Positions 1 through 8,609 are shown, counted from the stretch's first letter. The stretch: 21,902 bases of DNA from JBCAWW01 sp039024315 (GCA_039024315.1 JBCCQN010000135.1:1-21902); one strand, 5' to 3'. The notes: generated by a model from the sequence alone, not told the origin. Program-made: numbers and translations.

Positions 1-1972
1 ACTGGACCTTTTCATTGGCCCCTTCCCCAATCCCCTTGACAAAATCGTAGCCCCAATCCTTCATGGGAGCCTGACTGATGGCCCAAAGGATCGAATTATT
101 CCAATCCTCTATTGCGGTGCTTGAGGAAAGTGCCTGAATTTTGGGCTGCACATAAGAGTATATCTCGTGGGCCAGCTCTGGTTGATGCTGGCTGATGGTC
201 GGTAAGCTCCAAAATATCTGATCGCGAAAGGCTTGGTCAAAGTCTTGTGCTTTAATCAATTCCCAAGCCTGACGCAAAACCTGAGTTCTCGCTTCTGGGA
301 TCAATGCAATATGCTCTACCACCGCGGCTCGACCAATAGAGCGAGCCATAAGATATCCATATTGGTCTAATCCCTCGATTAAGCGTTCTGCGCTAGCAGG
401 CCCAAAAGCAAAATCCTCCTCTTTAGCTCCGCGTAAAAACTCGACAAGGATCATCGCCTGCCTGAAGGAATCAGACTCTAAGGCAATTAGTTCGCTGAGT
501 ACGCTACACAAAAGCTGCCCACTCCTCTCAGAATCGATAGATTTAAAGAGTGGTTTGAAGACCCTGCCACCGATCTTCACTGTTTTTGCTGGTGCATTAG
601 CCAAATGAACTAGCATATCCTTTAGACTTTGATCTCCCTTCTCATTTAGTCCTAATTGGTAGTAAGTCTTGGCCATATTTACCAAAAGGCTGGGTTGAAT
701 CGGATCATAAAAATGGGCGTAGATGGCCGCTGCCTGCTCGAGAAGATCAGTTTTTTGCTCTTTTTGATAGAGCTTTTGTAGTAGCTGCAAATAAGATTCA
801 TTAGTCTTGACGCGATAGATATGGGTATCCCCCATTTTGGGTATGAATCCCAAAACACCCGCCAAAAACACCCTAGCTTCTGCTACTTTATCATAATCTA
901 GGCAATGCTCTGCAAGTTGGAGGTAGGGATATATTTGAGAGTAGGGATCGTCAATGTATTGATGCTCTTCCCTAAGGAGAAGTTTTGCAAAAGCCTCGGG
1001 GAGGCTACGAATCCAAGCAAAGTAAACTGCTAACTTATCTGCCTTTGTGTAAGCCTTGGCTACTTCCTTAAAGTACTCAAAAGAGAGCCAACCAAATGGC
1101 TCATCACCAAGATCTTGTAGTGTTTGCGCTAATGGCTCAAAATATTTATTGATTAGTTGCTCATTGGGAGCATTTTGGACCAGAAGGGCCAGTGGGCGTG
1201 GGTCATGGGAATAGACTTGAAAAGGCGTTTGCCCCAATTCTTGGGCTTCCTCCCATGCCTGTTCATCGTCAAACTGTCGATAAACCGCAAGCAGGGTCTT
1301 GAGCAAGATAAGCTTAGCCCTATTCTTGATATTGTGGGAATCTATGCCTTCGAGATGGTTTCTGATTTCCTGAAGCAGTTTTTTGCCGTGTTGTGGGTTA
1401 GAGATGCTGCGCAGAACGCTCAGTTTAGCTTCCATCAAGTGTTCGCGGCTGACATCCTGATCAAGTTGCTTGAATTTTGGTAGTACTTTTTCGGATTTAA
1501 CGAGTAAGCCCCAAGCGACATTGGGTTTCAAGTTGTCAACGGCAAGTAAACTCAGGTCTCGGTACCCAGCGGAGGGAGTGGTGGCATAAGTCAAATCAGG
1601 AAGGAGTGGGTAGGCTAGCTTGATGAGATTAGCCAAAGGCTCCAGCTTTTCTTGTTCCCAAAAAACAGTTTGGGCTCTTTGCACTACCCGATAGGCATTT
1701 TCTGGGGTTTTAATCTTTGGGATCAACCCCATGACGAGGCTTTCGTCTTCATATTCGAGCGCGTCTATAGCTAGTTTTTCTTGACCGTCTGCATCAAGGG
1801 CCTCAAATATGGTGGGTAATTCTTGTGAACGGAAACGGTTGAGCGCATCAAGGACAGTAGGTTTTTCGACAAAAATATTAGGCTCTTGAGTCTCGGCTTT
1901 CCTACCAAGCAGTAAGGCGATGGCTCTGAGAACTACACTAATAGCTTTGATAATAAGGGTAATGATGGGCAT
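1..1972 (-). CDS. Large helical-repeat-like protein of unknown function (C-terminus cut by window edge)
   Basis: The reverse strand is open from an ATG at 1972 to the left edge, about 657 codons with no stop. The first in-frame codons upstream include a stop, so 1972 is the earliest ATG start. The N-terminus has a hydrophobic stretch (residues 2-22, PIITLIIKAISVVLRAIALLL) that could be a membrane anchor or amphipathic helix. The rest is rich in Leu, Ala, Glu and Lys and reads as successive helices with TPR/HEAT-like spacing, for example AKTYYQLGLNEKG near residue 435. I see no catalytic motif and do not recognise the family. It lies downstream of a terminator (2098-2131), so it probably has its own promoter. 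Two copies of the GCGTTCTGCGCAGC motif fall inside it, at 383 and 1406. The helical-repeat reading is inference; the open frame is seen directly. Confidence 0.85.
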   Translation of the reverse strand, partial: MPIITLIIKAISVVLRAIALLLGRKAETQEPNIFVEKPTVLDALNRFRSQELPTIFEALDADGQEKLAIDALEYEDESLVMGLIPKIKTPENAYRVVQRAQTVFWEQEKLEPLANLIKLAYPLLPDLTYATTPSAGYRDLSLLAVDNLKPNVAWGLLVKSEKVLPKFKQLDQDVSREHLMEAKLSVLRSISNPQHGKKLLQEIRNHLEGIDSHNIKNRAKLILLKTLLAVYRQFDDEQAWEEAQELGQTPFQVYSHDPRPLALLVQNAPNEQLINKYFEPLAQTLQDLGDEPFGWLSFEYFKEVAKAYTKADKLAVYFAWIRSLPEAFAKLLLREEHQYIDDPYSQIYPYLQLAEHCLDYDKVAEARVFLAGVLGFIPKMGDTHIYRVKTNESYLQLLQKLYQKEQKTDLLEQAAAIYAHFYDPIQPSLLVNMAKTYYQLGLNEKGDQSLKDMLVHLANAPAKTVKIGGRVFKPLFKSIDSERSGQLLCSVLSELIALESDSFRQAMILVEFLRGAKEEDFAFGPASAERLIEGLDQYGYLMARSIGRAAVVEHIALIPEARTQVLRQAWELIKAQDFDQAFRDQIFWSLPTISQHQPELAHEIYSYVQPKIQALSSSTAIEDWNNSILWAISQAPMKDWGYDFVKGIGEGANEKVQ
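383..397 (+). repeat. Dispersed GCGTTCTGCGC motif copy, variant end
   Basis: Reads GCGTTCTGCGCTAGC, the consensus with one extra T before AGC. The preceding bases GATTAA are also shared with the copy at 8610-8623, giving a 17-base identity. It lies inside the unknown helical-repeat gene, where the reverse strand encodes ASAERL. Confidence 0.7.
1406..1419 (-). repeat. Dispersed GCGTTCTGCGCAGC motif copy, exact
   Basis: Exact match to the consensus on the reverse strand, within the unknown helical-repeat gene, where it encodes SVLRS. This is a different reading frame from the copy at 383. Confidence 0.75.
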
Positions 1973-2097
1973 GGGGAGGAGCGTATTAGTTTGTGTTTGG
2001 CAAAAGTGCATTCATTTTAGTTGATGCCGCTAATAGCGTTAAACTTAGGAAGTAGGTTGAAATATTGCATTAAAACCCGAAATATTCTAAACCCAAT

Positions 2098-2131
2098 AAA
2101 AAACTGCGAGCAGAAATACTTCTACTCGCAG
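2098..2131 (-). terminator. Rho-independent terminator of the CxxCH T9SS gene
   Basis: On the reverse strand CTGCGAG and a following TTCT-type arm pair as 7 + 4 base pairs around one mismatch and a 4-base loop (arms 2104-2115 and 2120-2131), followed by six T (2098-2103). It sits 26 bases after the stop codon of the gene at 2157-3482. The rest of the gap down to 1973 shows no other feature. Confidence 0.8.
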
Positions 2132-2156
2132 CTCGCATGACAGCTAACAAAAAGAT

Positions 2157-3482
2157 TTATTCTTTACGCCATTTGAAGACTTCTTTATGCTCTCCATGAC
2201 TGACTTCGAGTAAGTACAAACCACGCGCAATACCTGCGGTAGATATGCTCACGGTATTTTGCGCCCTAAAGTCTGCTTGTTGTTTAGCGAGTACTTTACC
2301 CTCTAAGCTAAAGAGGGTGATCTCAAGTTCGGCGAAGCCGGCATAATCGTAATCAATAAACAACAAGTCTTTGGTTGGATTGGGATATAGCTTGATCGCC
2401 TGGCCAGCTAACTGATTACCAATTGAAGTCCGGAAGGGCAATGTAAAGGATTCACTGAGGGTAGCACAGTCGTTGGTATTTTTTACGCTCACTTGGACTA
2501 GACCTGAATTTTGGGCAAGATCATAAAAGTCCGCATAAACCAAAACCGAATCACTAGCATTGGGGATGCTATCTAGGCTACCACCTGCTAGGACAAAATA
2601 CCATTGGTAAGAACCGGATTCTCCGCTTGCGATCAGACTGTCATTGGAATAGGCGATACTGGGGGCAGCAGGATTGGTACTAATGTCTATTTGAGTAGTA
2701 CTGGTATCTGCGTCCGTACCGCCGGTAACGATCAACTGTACCGCTTGAGGGCCCGCTTGGCCATAAGTGACTGTATGAGGACCGGCGGTGTTGGCGGTCT
2801 GAGGTGTGGCATTAGGGCCAAAATCCCAAGCATAGGTGTCAATGTCGCCACTTGAGGTATCTTGAAATACGATTTGGCGTTCCTCGCAGAGGGGACTAGT
2901 AATCTCAAAGCCAGCCGAAGGAGGTACCGGGGGCGCTACGCTTGGATTGATGGTCAAACTTTGTAGGTAGGAAAAATCTCCCGAGGTAGAGTTATTACCA
3001 TCTGCGGAGATCCCCACTACATAAAATTGCACCGGACCTACATCGGTAGGGGGCGCAGTCCATTCATAAGTCCAGCTATTGACCGAACCAGAGGAAGCTT
3101 TATGGCCAATATACTGCCGTTGATTGCCCTGCACATTGCCCACTTGGAGTGAAGTAGTAGTGGTATTAAGGGCGGTGAAATCACCCGCTTTTAAATTATT
3201 ACCGTCGAGAGCAGTGGTAGTAAAGCCAAAGCGTCCGTTGGGAAAGCTACTGTCATCAATCTCATAGGTCAATGTATAAGTCTGACCGGGAATATAATCT
3301 GAAGGAAGATTGAAATTGATAGTGGCGGGACCATTATTGACATTACCACTGTGACAACCCGCGCAGGAGGATTCATTGGGCGCTCCAGTACGCAAAATAG
3401 GTGCTTGATTAATTTTCATCACTCCCGCGGTGGCGGTTAGCCCCACAAAGCAGAGGAGGGCAAGAAGTTGAGGTTTGTTCAT
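2157..3482 (-). CDS. T9SS-exported protein with CxxCH haem-type motif, choice-of-anchor V-like and PKD-like domains
   Basis: 441 residues. I chose the ATG at 3482, because it gives a clean signal peptide (MNKPQLLALLCFVGLTATAG); an upstream in-frame start at 3548 would bury it. Residues 40-44 are CAGCH, the c-type haem attachment motif. Residues about 28-180 resemble the choice-of-anchor V/reelin-like domain of Bacteroidota (GRFGF near 83, H128, the WTAP at 141-144, FYVVG near 153). Residues about 188-268 look like a PKD fold (YAWDFG at 218-223). Residues about 355-441 are a T9SS type A sorting domain (LYPNPTKDLLFIDY, then LFSLEGKVL and GLYLLEV). It is therefore probably exported across the outer membrane. 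Whether the CxxCH really carries haem is inference; these domains often have it. The gene is followed by a strong terminator and is divergent from the ATPase gene at 3686. Confidence 0.85.
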   Translation of the reverse strand: MNKPQLLALLCFVGLTATAGVMKINQAPILRTGAPNESSCAGCHSGNVNNGPATINFNLPSDYIPGQTYTLTYEIDDSSFPNGRFGFTTTALDGNNLKAGDFTALNTTTTSLQVGNVQGNQRQYIGHKASSGSVNSWTYEWTAPPTDVGPVQFYVVGISADGNNSTSGDFSYLQSLTINPSVAPPVPPSAGFEITSPLCEERQIVFQDTSSGDIDTYAWDFGPNATPQTANTAGPHTVTYGQAGPQAVQLIVTGGTDADTSTTQIDISTNPAAPSIAYSNDSLIASGESGSYQWYFVLAGGSLDSIPNASDSVLVYADFYDLAQNSGLVQVSVKNTNDCATLSESFTLPFRTSIGNQLAGQAIKLYPNPTKDLLFIDYDYAGFAELEITLFSLEGKVLAKQQADFRAQNTVSISTAGIARGLYLLEVSHGEHKEVFKWRKE

Positions 3483-3648
3483 AGCAAAGGGAATTATTAG
3501 TAGTTGGTTACCAAAAGATGATACACCTGTACAAACTATTAACCCCAACTAATCATGTGCCAAAAGGTTGGAGGCGGTAAAAAAGAAACTGAAACGGGAA
3601 ATGCTTTGTCCGAAGCAGGATATATAGACCAATTGACCTCAGCGACTC

Positions 3649-3680
3649 TTTTGCGTCCCAAGCTATAAATGCTATTTTCG
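3649..3680 (+). promoter_or_regulatory. Candidate Bacteroidota-type promoter for the HerA-like gene
   Basis: TTTTG at 3649-3653 (-33-like) is followed by a 19-base spacer and TATTTTCG at 3673-3680, which matches five of the six fixed bases of TAnnTTTG. The start site would fall at or beside the ATG at 3686, so the transcript would be nearly leaderless. The 197-base divergent gap (3483-3679 with the neighbouring gene) shows nothing else clear. Confidence 0.35.
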
Positions 3681-3685
3681 TGAGT

Positions 3686-5254
3686 ATGAAAGCAAAGTTC
3701 AACGAGGAAATGCTCTCCGCCTACACCTTTAAAGGCGAGGCCCTTCGCCTTGGCGGCGCCATGATCGAGGGAGAAACCCAAACTGGAACCTGGATCAACA
3801 TACCCCTAGAAACCCTCAATCGCCATGGTTTGATTGCGGGCGCAACCGGCACGGGTAAAACCAAGACCCTGCAAATATTGGCTGAGCAGATGGCCAATCA
3901 TGGGATTCCGACCCTTCTTATGGACATCAAAGGCGACTTATCTGGTATTGCCGTGGCTAGTGATGGGCACCCAAAGATTGATGAACGCCATCGTGACATT
4001 GGCTTTGCTTTTGAAGCGGCAGGCTCAACGGTTGAACTACTTTCTCTTTCTGATGAACCGGGTGTCAAATTGAGAGCGACAGTTACCGAGTTTGGCCCCG
4101 TGCTTTTCTCAAAAATTCTCAATCTCACCGATGTACAATCTACGGTAGTAGCAGTGGTGTTTAAATATTGTGATGATAATAAATTGCCGCTGATTGACCT
4201 CAAGGATTTCAAGAGTACCCTCAACTTCTTGGTTAATGAAGGGAAAGAGGAGATCCAGAAAGAATACGGTCGTATTTCGACGGCTTCTGTGGGGGCGATT
4301 TTGCGCAAACTCATTGCCCTTGAGGCTCAAGGATCGGAACGTTTTTTTGGTGAGCCTTCCTTTGAGGTCGATGATCTCTGTCGCATTGACGAAAACGGCA
4401 AAGGGGTCGTTTCGATCCTTCGCCTGACGGACCTTCAGGATCGCCCACAATTGTTTTCGACCTTTATGATGAGTCTGCTGGCAGAAGTTTACGCTACGTT
4501 TCCCGAACGTGGAGACGCCGATCGCCCAGAGCTCTGCATTTTCATCGACGAGGCCCACCTGATTTTTGATGAGGCTTCTGACGAACTGCTCAATCAAATC
4601 GAAACGATCATCAAATTGATCCGCTCCAAAGGAGTGGGCATATTCTTCTGCACCCAAAATCCGGCTGATGTGCCGGACGATGTCTTGGGGCAATTGGGAC
4701 TCAAAATACAGCATGCGCTACGCGCATTTACGGCTAAAGATCGCAAAGCGATCAAACTCGCCGCGCAAAACTTCCCTGAGACCGACTACTATGAGGTAGA
4801 AGAGCTGCTGACTTCTCTGGGGATTGGTGAAGCACTGGTAACGGTACTCAATGAGAAGGGCATACCAACGCCCCTAGCCCATACGATGTTGCGGGCTCCT
4901 CAGTCCCGTATGGATGTCTTGACCGATGCAGAGATCAAGGAGATCATCAAGGCTTCGCCAATGATCAAAAAGTACAACAAGGAGGTTGATCGCGATAGCG
5001 CTTATGAACTATTGACAGAACGGATCAAAGAAGCTGAGCAAGAGGAGCATCAGGCCAAAATGAAAGCTGAGCGCGAGAAGGCGCGCAAAGTCCGAAAGAC
5101 CAGCACTTCTTCTCGTTCGCGCAAGCGTAAAGCAGAACCCAGCTTCATCGAAGAAATCTCAAAAAACACTATGGTCCGCCAAGTCGGTCGTACCGTTGCA
5201 AGGGAGTTGACACGTGGACTATTGGGTGTTTTGGGGATCAAGAAGCGTAGTTAG
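3686..5254 (+). CDS. HerA-like / DUF853 (YjgR-type) ATPase
   Basis: 522 residues from the ATG at 3686; a GTG two codons earlier (3680) would also be in frame, but the candidate promoter favours ATG. Numbering from the GTG, residues 54-61 are a Walker A motif (GATGTGKT), 285-293 are Walker B (LCIFIDEAH), and IFFCTQNPADVP follows near 321. The full length and the order ALRLGGAM...GLIAGATGTGKTKT...LLMDIKGDLSG match the DUF853 helicase-like family related to HerA/FtsK ATPases. The last 70 residues are a basic tail with a KMKAEREKARK helix and RSRKRK. The physiological role of this family is not known to me. No NurA nuclease or other defence partner is adjacent, so a phage-defence role is not supported. 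It is convergent with the T9SS gene at 5283; the stop codons are 28 bases apart. Confidence 0.88.
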   Translation: MKAKFNEEMLSAYTFKGEALRLGGAMIEGETQTGTWINIPLETLNRHGLIAGATGTGKTKTLQILAEQMANHGIPTLLMDIKGDLSGIAVASDGHPKIDERHRDIGFAFEAAGSTVELLSLSDEPGVKLRATVTEFGPVLFSKILNLTDVQSTVVAVVFKYCDDNKLPLIDLKDFKSTLNFLVNEGKEEIQKEYGRISTASVGAILRKLIALEAQGSERFFGEPSFEVDDLCRIDENGKGVVSILRLTDLQDRPQLFSTFMMSLLAEVYATFPERGDADRPELCIFIDEAHLIFDEASDELLNQIETIIKLIRSKGVGIFFCTQNPADVPDDVLGQLGLKIQHALRAFTAKDRKAIKLAAQNFPETDYYEVEELLTSLGIGEALVTVLNEKGIPTPLAHTMLRAPQSRMDVLTDAEIKEIIKASPMIKKYNKEVDRDSAYELLTERIKEAEQEEHQAKMKAEREKARKVRKTSTSSRSRKRKAEPSFIEEISKNTMVRQVGRTVARELTRGLLGVLGIKKRS

Positions 5255-5282
5255 GGATCCTGACACATTGGCCGTAGCTTGG

Positions 5283-6218
5283 TCAAAGCTTGATAAAGCG
5301 AGCTCGGAAAAGCTGCGTTTCAGTCTCGATAAGTAGTAGATAAGAACCTTCGGCTACGTCTGCTAGCGGTACGATCACCTTATCGTTTGCGCCTAATTGC
5401 AGAGAAACCCGCTTGACAATACGACCGGACAAATCCAAAATCTTAATTTCTCGCTTGCCAAAGGCAAGAGCGCTTGGGATCTCACAGGCTAGTTGTTCAT
5501 AGGCTGGATTAGGGCTTATACGTAGGCCTTGTGTTTCTTTTTCTAGAGCAGAAAGGACGCTCTTGGGGGACTCCGCCTGATTGAGGTCTAAAGCCGTACT
5601 GGAACTCACTTCACTATGATAAAGGACAATTCTGTCGATTGCATGCCCAAAAGACCGGCCCGCCACTTCGAGCGTATAAATCCCCACGGAATCAAAGCGT
5701 GCATAGATACTATGAGGATCATGATCACTGGTTGAAGTATTCCAAGTCCAATTGTTGAGTACATTTTGATAAACCTTGAACCAGCCTAACTTACCAGCAC
5801 CAGCGGGATTAGGACTTTGCCCACTACCGTGAGGATAAACGGTACTATTGGGCTTTTGGGCGTAAAAATTAGAGGCATCAGGCATCCGCAACCAGCTATC
5901 ATTATGATCGGTATTGCTAGTACCAGCGGTAATACGGCTACGCCATTGCAAGCGGTAAGTTCCAGTTTTGTTGATTTGCAGCTTGAATACAAGGCGAGAA
6001 TGCCCTGGATCATTATAGAGATTAGAGCCTTCATAGCGCAGGTAACTCGAACCCGTGTAGCCTCCAACACTAGAATCTTGCTGCCAACTACCAAATTCTG
6101 GGGCAGAAGTGCTTTCTATCACCACCAGTCCATTTTGTTCTTCGAAAATATAGGGTTCTTGGGCAAAAATTTGTCCCCACAGGCACAGGACAAACAGAAG
6201 GAGTAGGGATGATTTCAT
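5283..6218 (-). CDS. T9SS cargo protein with possible carbohydrate-binding beta-sandwich
   Basis: 311 residues. The start at 6218 gives a typical signal peptide (MKSSLLLLFVLCLWGQIFAQ); a longer in-frame start at 6281 adds a non-signal leader and is unlikely. Residues about 25-210 form one domain with the pattern VVIEST...SSYLRYEG...INKTGTYRLQWRSR...NDSWLRM and end ...YTLEVAGRSFGHAIDRIVLY, which resembles beta-sandwich carbohydrate-binding modules of malectin/CBM6 type found in secreted Bacteroidota proteins. The C-terminal about 80 residues are a T9SS type A sorting domain (LRISPNPAYEQL, LDLSGRIVKRV, GSYLLLIET). It has no catalytic domain, so it may be a surface-bound or secreted binding protein. 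The sugar-binding assignment is moderately sure, the export signal very sure. Confidence 0.8.
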   Translation of the reverse strand: MKSSLLLLFVLCLWGQIFAQEPYIFEEQNGLVVIESTSAPEFGSWQQDSSVGGYTGSSYLRYEGSNLYNDPGHSRLVFKLQINKTGTYRLQWRSRITAGTSNTDHNDSWLRMPDASNFYAQKPNSTVYPHGSGQSPNPAGAGKLGWFKVYQNVLNNWTWNTSTSDHDPHSIYARFDSVGIYTLEVAGRSFGHAIDRIVLYHSEVSSSTALDLNQAESPKSVLSALEKETQGLRISPNPAYEQLACEIPSALAFGKREIKILDLSGRIVKRVSLQLGANDKVIVPLADVAEGSYLLLIETETQLFRARFIKL

Positions 6219-6380
6219 CAAAAGTAATTTAGGTACAGGAATAAACGAGATGCATTTAAGGTACACAATCCTTCGGTTCAAAGGGCACTATTATCCCTAG
6301 ACAAAACCTCATCAAAGGCAATCTAGACGATTTTAGCTTTAAGATTAGACTTTCTTCTGGGGAGAATCCACTGGCTGAAG

Positions 6381-7271
6381 TTAGGCAACAGTTATGAAAA
6401 ATCTCGCCTCGTACCGGAGGCTTTTGTTGATGATCATGATTTCCCAGTAGATCGGATTAGGATTTACATATTGAGTAGGGCTGCCCCATTCTGGTATTCT
6501 GAAACTTATTAGGTCATGCTCAAGCCCTAGCAAGATTGACTGCTGTTCCTCATAAACAATTTCTGTAACTAAGCCACTAGAATTTTTACCTTCCTTTTTC
6601 TTTGTACCACCTACATCCCAAGATTCTTGGATGTTGCGAAAATACACCTCCGAATATTGCCCTTCCCGAAGAAGACGTTCGTTGAAAACCTGAAACCTAA
6701 GTTGGCTGCCTAGGCGGTACGGAACAGTCTCTCCTAATTTAAGGTAGCTTTTACCAAATCGATTTGCTTGGCGCAATAGCTTCATGGCACCAAATAATCT
6801 TGACAAAAGTAAGCTTGCCATCAATACGTCAAAAAAATAGAGCAGGTAGATCATCTCTGCCGCATCTTTTCCTAAAGGTATGAGGTGAAAAGTGTACAAA
6901 AATGACCCTATAAAGATACTAGCAATGACAATATTGAGGATCAGTTTTCGACCTTTCCGATAAGGATCAAAAACCAAAGGCTTTTTGGGCCGAACTCGAT
7001 CAAGCAAATAGGGGGAGATAAAGAACCAGCCAGCGCTCGCAAATATCCCAACCATGATGAATAATACCTCCGGCGGTAGATCAGAAGCCAAGTCTGCTGG
7101 AGAAAGCACCAAAGCGGTCAACCCCATCCCCAATGCCATTAGCATGAGGAGGAAACCGAGAAAGTAACTCGGCTTTTTAGCCAAATAAGTGGTGCTTACT
7201 TGATAAGCGATATCGCGTTTTATTGCATTCAATGTATCGTCAATTGGGGACCGTTTGATAAATGAGTGCAA
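6381..7271 (-). CDS. Four-helix membrane protein with C-terminal beta-rich domain, unknown function
   Basis: 296 residues from a TTG at 7271; an in-frame stop lies 12 codons upstream and the first in-frame ATG would remove the first transmembrane segment. Four hydrophobic segments are visible at about 36-58, 69-90, 110-131 and 139-159. The C-terminal part (180-296) is soluble, with the conserved-looking string IYWEIMIINKSLRYEARFFITV at the end. This arrangement and ending resemble the DUF3592-like membrane proteins, in which the C-terminal sandwich ends in a similar W-L-V...F-V-P-V pattern. This is a resemblance, not an identification. The charged loops (RPKKP at 94-98, GTKKKEGKN at 222-230) suggest cytosolic positions. 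It sits divergent from the gene at 7454 with a 182-base gap between them. Confidence 0.75.
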   Translation of the reverse strand: MHSFIKRSPIDDTLNAIKRDIAYQVSTTYLAKKPSYFLGFLLMLMALGMGLTALVLSPADLASDLPPEVLFIMVGIFASAGWFFISPYLLDRVRPKKPLVFDPYRKGRKLILNIVIASIFIGSFLYTFHLIPLGKDAAEMIYLLYFFDVLMASLLLSRLFGAMKLLRQANRFGKSYLKLGETVPYRLGSQLRFQVFNERLLREGQYSEVYFRNIQESWDVGGTKKKEGKNSSGLVTEIVYEEQQSILLGLEHDLISFRIPEWGSPTQYVNPNPIYWEIMIINKSLRYEARFFITVA

Positions 7272-7334
7272 TGATAAGCCTAAGGTTGGGAATAATAAAT
7301 ACTATTATCAGAGCAAGCACGTTATTGATACACT

Positions 7335-7361
7335 TGGCTGAAATATTCGCAGCCATGGCTG
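7335..7361. promoter_or_regulatory. Palindromic TGGCTG/CAGCCA cluster in a divergent promoter region
   Basis: TGGCTG at 7335-7340, CAGCCA at 7350-7355 and TGGCTG at 7356-7361; the last two together form the perfect 12-base palindrome CAGCCATGGCTG (7350-7361). It lies in the 182-base gap between divergent genes, where an operator would be expected. No regulator is identified, so this is a site candidate only. Confidence 0.35.
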
Positions 7362-7453
7362 ATTTTCCCTAATCACCGACACTTCACTACTACTGACCTT
7401 AAAGGTAGCCTCGGATGCATTTGGAGCATCTACTATACCTCTAACAGTCAGTT

Positions 7454-8455
7454 ATGAAAAGACATATTTGGAAAAGAAAAGGGATTGCCCATCCCCAGCC
7501 ACAGACAATCGGGGACTTATTGAAAGCGGTTTCGGCCGGCCAAATCCAGCATTTTGGCCCACTAAGCCTGATCCCATTGCTAGCCAAGCAGACACCCACC
7601 CATCGAGTGATCGCGCCCTTGGCGAGTTTGCGTTGGGAAAGCGCCCCGCAATTGAGTCTCAAAAACGATTCACCTTTCCCCGCCATCTTGCCCATGCAAT
7701 TGGGCTATTTGGAATATGGACTGCCGAGTCAGTCTCTCTGTGAAACCACCGTTCTGGGACCTGAAAGTGAGCGATCTATCAACAATGCCGCCTCCCTCAG
7801 CCCTCCGGACGCCAGTTGGAATTTGATGCTGCCCGACCAACTAATCGCGATGCCTCATATGTTGCGTCATGCTTTGTGGGCCTCCTGCGGAGAACGCTCA
7901 GTCGAAAAAATTTGGCCAGCGATTATTGCCTTGCAAAACCAGCTGGGCTGGGAAAATGGCAGCGTTACGCCCTCGCAAAAACGCATCTGTGCTGAGCGCA
8001 TCATCTTGATTCGCCAAGCTTTTGTCCTCCAGCCTCAGCAGATTGGTTATTTGCTTTTGTGGGAAGGCAAAGCGATTGCGCTAGAAATGGGACCTACCGG
8101 CGAATGGTGGAGCGAATGGTTTCCGCGACTTTGCGATAATAGCATTGCTCCCTTGACCTTTGGGCAAGATTTTCAGTTGCCCAAATTACAGCCGCGTCCC
8201 AGACAAATCCTCAGTCAAGAGCTAGCCGCCAAGGAAAATAAAGCCTTGGAACGATTGCGTAAGCAAAAAGCCGAGAGATTACTCATTCACCTCCATAGTG
8301 AATCACTGCCAGCTCGCTGGCGTTATCACACCCAAGCGCTGCACGTTTTTGATATCACAGAGGCCGCTTTGATCGGGCAGGTGATTATGACGGACCAAGC
8401 TTGTACTTATGCCTCCTTATTTGCTCCAGGCATCTTGCAAATAAGCAAGGAGTAA
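7454..8455 (+). CDS. ARPP-1-like protein (unknown function)
   Basis: 333 residues from ATG at 7454. The order of landmarks resembles the ARPP-1 family (ARG and rhodanese-phosphatase superfamily-associated): FGPLSLIPLL at residues 34-43, LSLKNDSPFPAILPM at about 67-81 in place of the usual polar strand and GEEL region, TTVLGPESERSINNA at 98-112, an IWPAIIALQNQLG helix at 153-165, and GYLLLWEGKAIALEM at 199-213, followed by W-W-x-E-W-F. The middle conserved GEEL-type segment is divergent. The family has no established biochemical function. Residues after about 255 are an Arg/Lys/Glu-rich tail with KALERLRKQKAERLL that is probably a helix. One motif variant (CCTGCGGAGAACGC) falls at 7884-7897. 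The gene is convergent with the NifU gene. Confidence 0.55.
   Translation: MKRHIWKRKGIAHPQPQTIGDLLKAVSAGQIQHFGPLSLIPLLAKQTPTHRVIAPLASLRWESAPQLSLKNDSPFPAILPMQLGYLEYGLPSQSLCETTVLGPESERSINNAASLSPPDASWNLMLPDQLIAMPHMLRHALWASCGERSVEKIWPAIIALQNQLGWENGSVTPSQKRICAERIILIRQAFVLQPQQIGYLLLWEGKAIALEMGPTGEWWSEWFPRLCDNSIAPLTFGQDFQLPKLQPRPRQILSQELAAKENKALERLRKQKAERLLIHLHSESLPARWRYHTQALHVFDITEAALIGQVIMTDQACTYASLFAPGILQISKE
7884..7897 (-). repeat. Weaker dispersed motif copy
   Basis: Reads GCGTTCTCCGCAGG on the reverse strand, two changes from the consensus GCGTTCTGCGCAGC. It encodes CGER in the ARPP-1-like gene. Confidence 0.5.
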
Positions 8456-8456
8456 A

Positions 8457-8544
8457 AAGTATTAAGTACAAAGTATTCAGTACAGAGAAAAAAGATCTCG
8501 CGGAATCATAAAGCCCATAATCTTAGGTCTTAATACTGAATACT
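8457..8544. repeat. AAGTATT-type direct and inverted repeats in a gene-free gap
   Basis: The 306-base gap 8456-8761 holds AAGTATTAAGTAC (8457-8469) and AAGTATTCAGTAC (8471-8483), and a reversed copy TACTGAATACT (8534-8544) facing AGTATTCAGTA (8472-8482). The gap also holds an exact motif copy (8610), a polypyrimidine tract (8645-8669) and a terminator. It could be the remnant of a repeat element. Confidence 0.5.
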
Positions 8545-8609
8545 ATTATCTACCTACTTAAATCCTAAGGTCTTGCCTTCAATCCATAGCCCCTCTCTGT
8601 ATTTTCACT

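Noticed and set aside
1157..1483. Forward-strand ORF of 108 codons
   Set aside because: It lies wholly opposite the long open reverse-strand gene and shows no domain; a shadow of that gene.
4109..4714. Reverse-strand ORF of 201 codons
   Set aside because: It is antisense to the Walker A/B-containing ATPase gene, whose frame is clearly the coding one.
3686..5254. HerA-like ATPase as part of a phage defence system
   Set aside because: No NurA, Sir2, restriction or other defence partner is adjacent; the neighbours are T9SS cargo genes. The DUF853 family is also found as a stand-alone gene.
7468..7743. Forward ORF of 91 codons overlapping the ARPP-1-like start
   Set aside because: The longer frame beginning at 7454 carries the family-like landmarks; this one does not.
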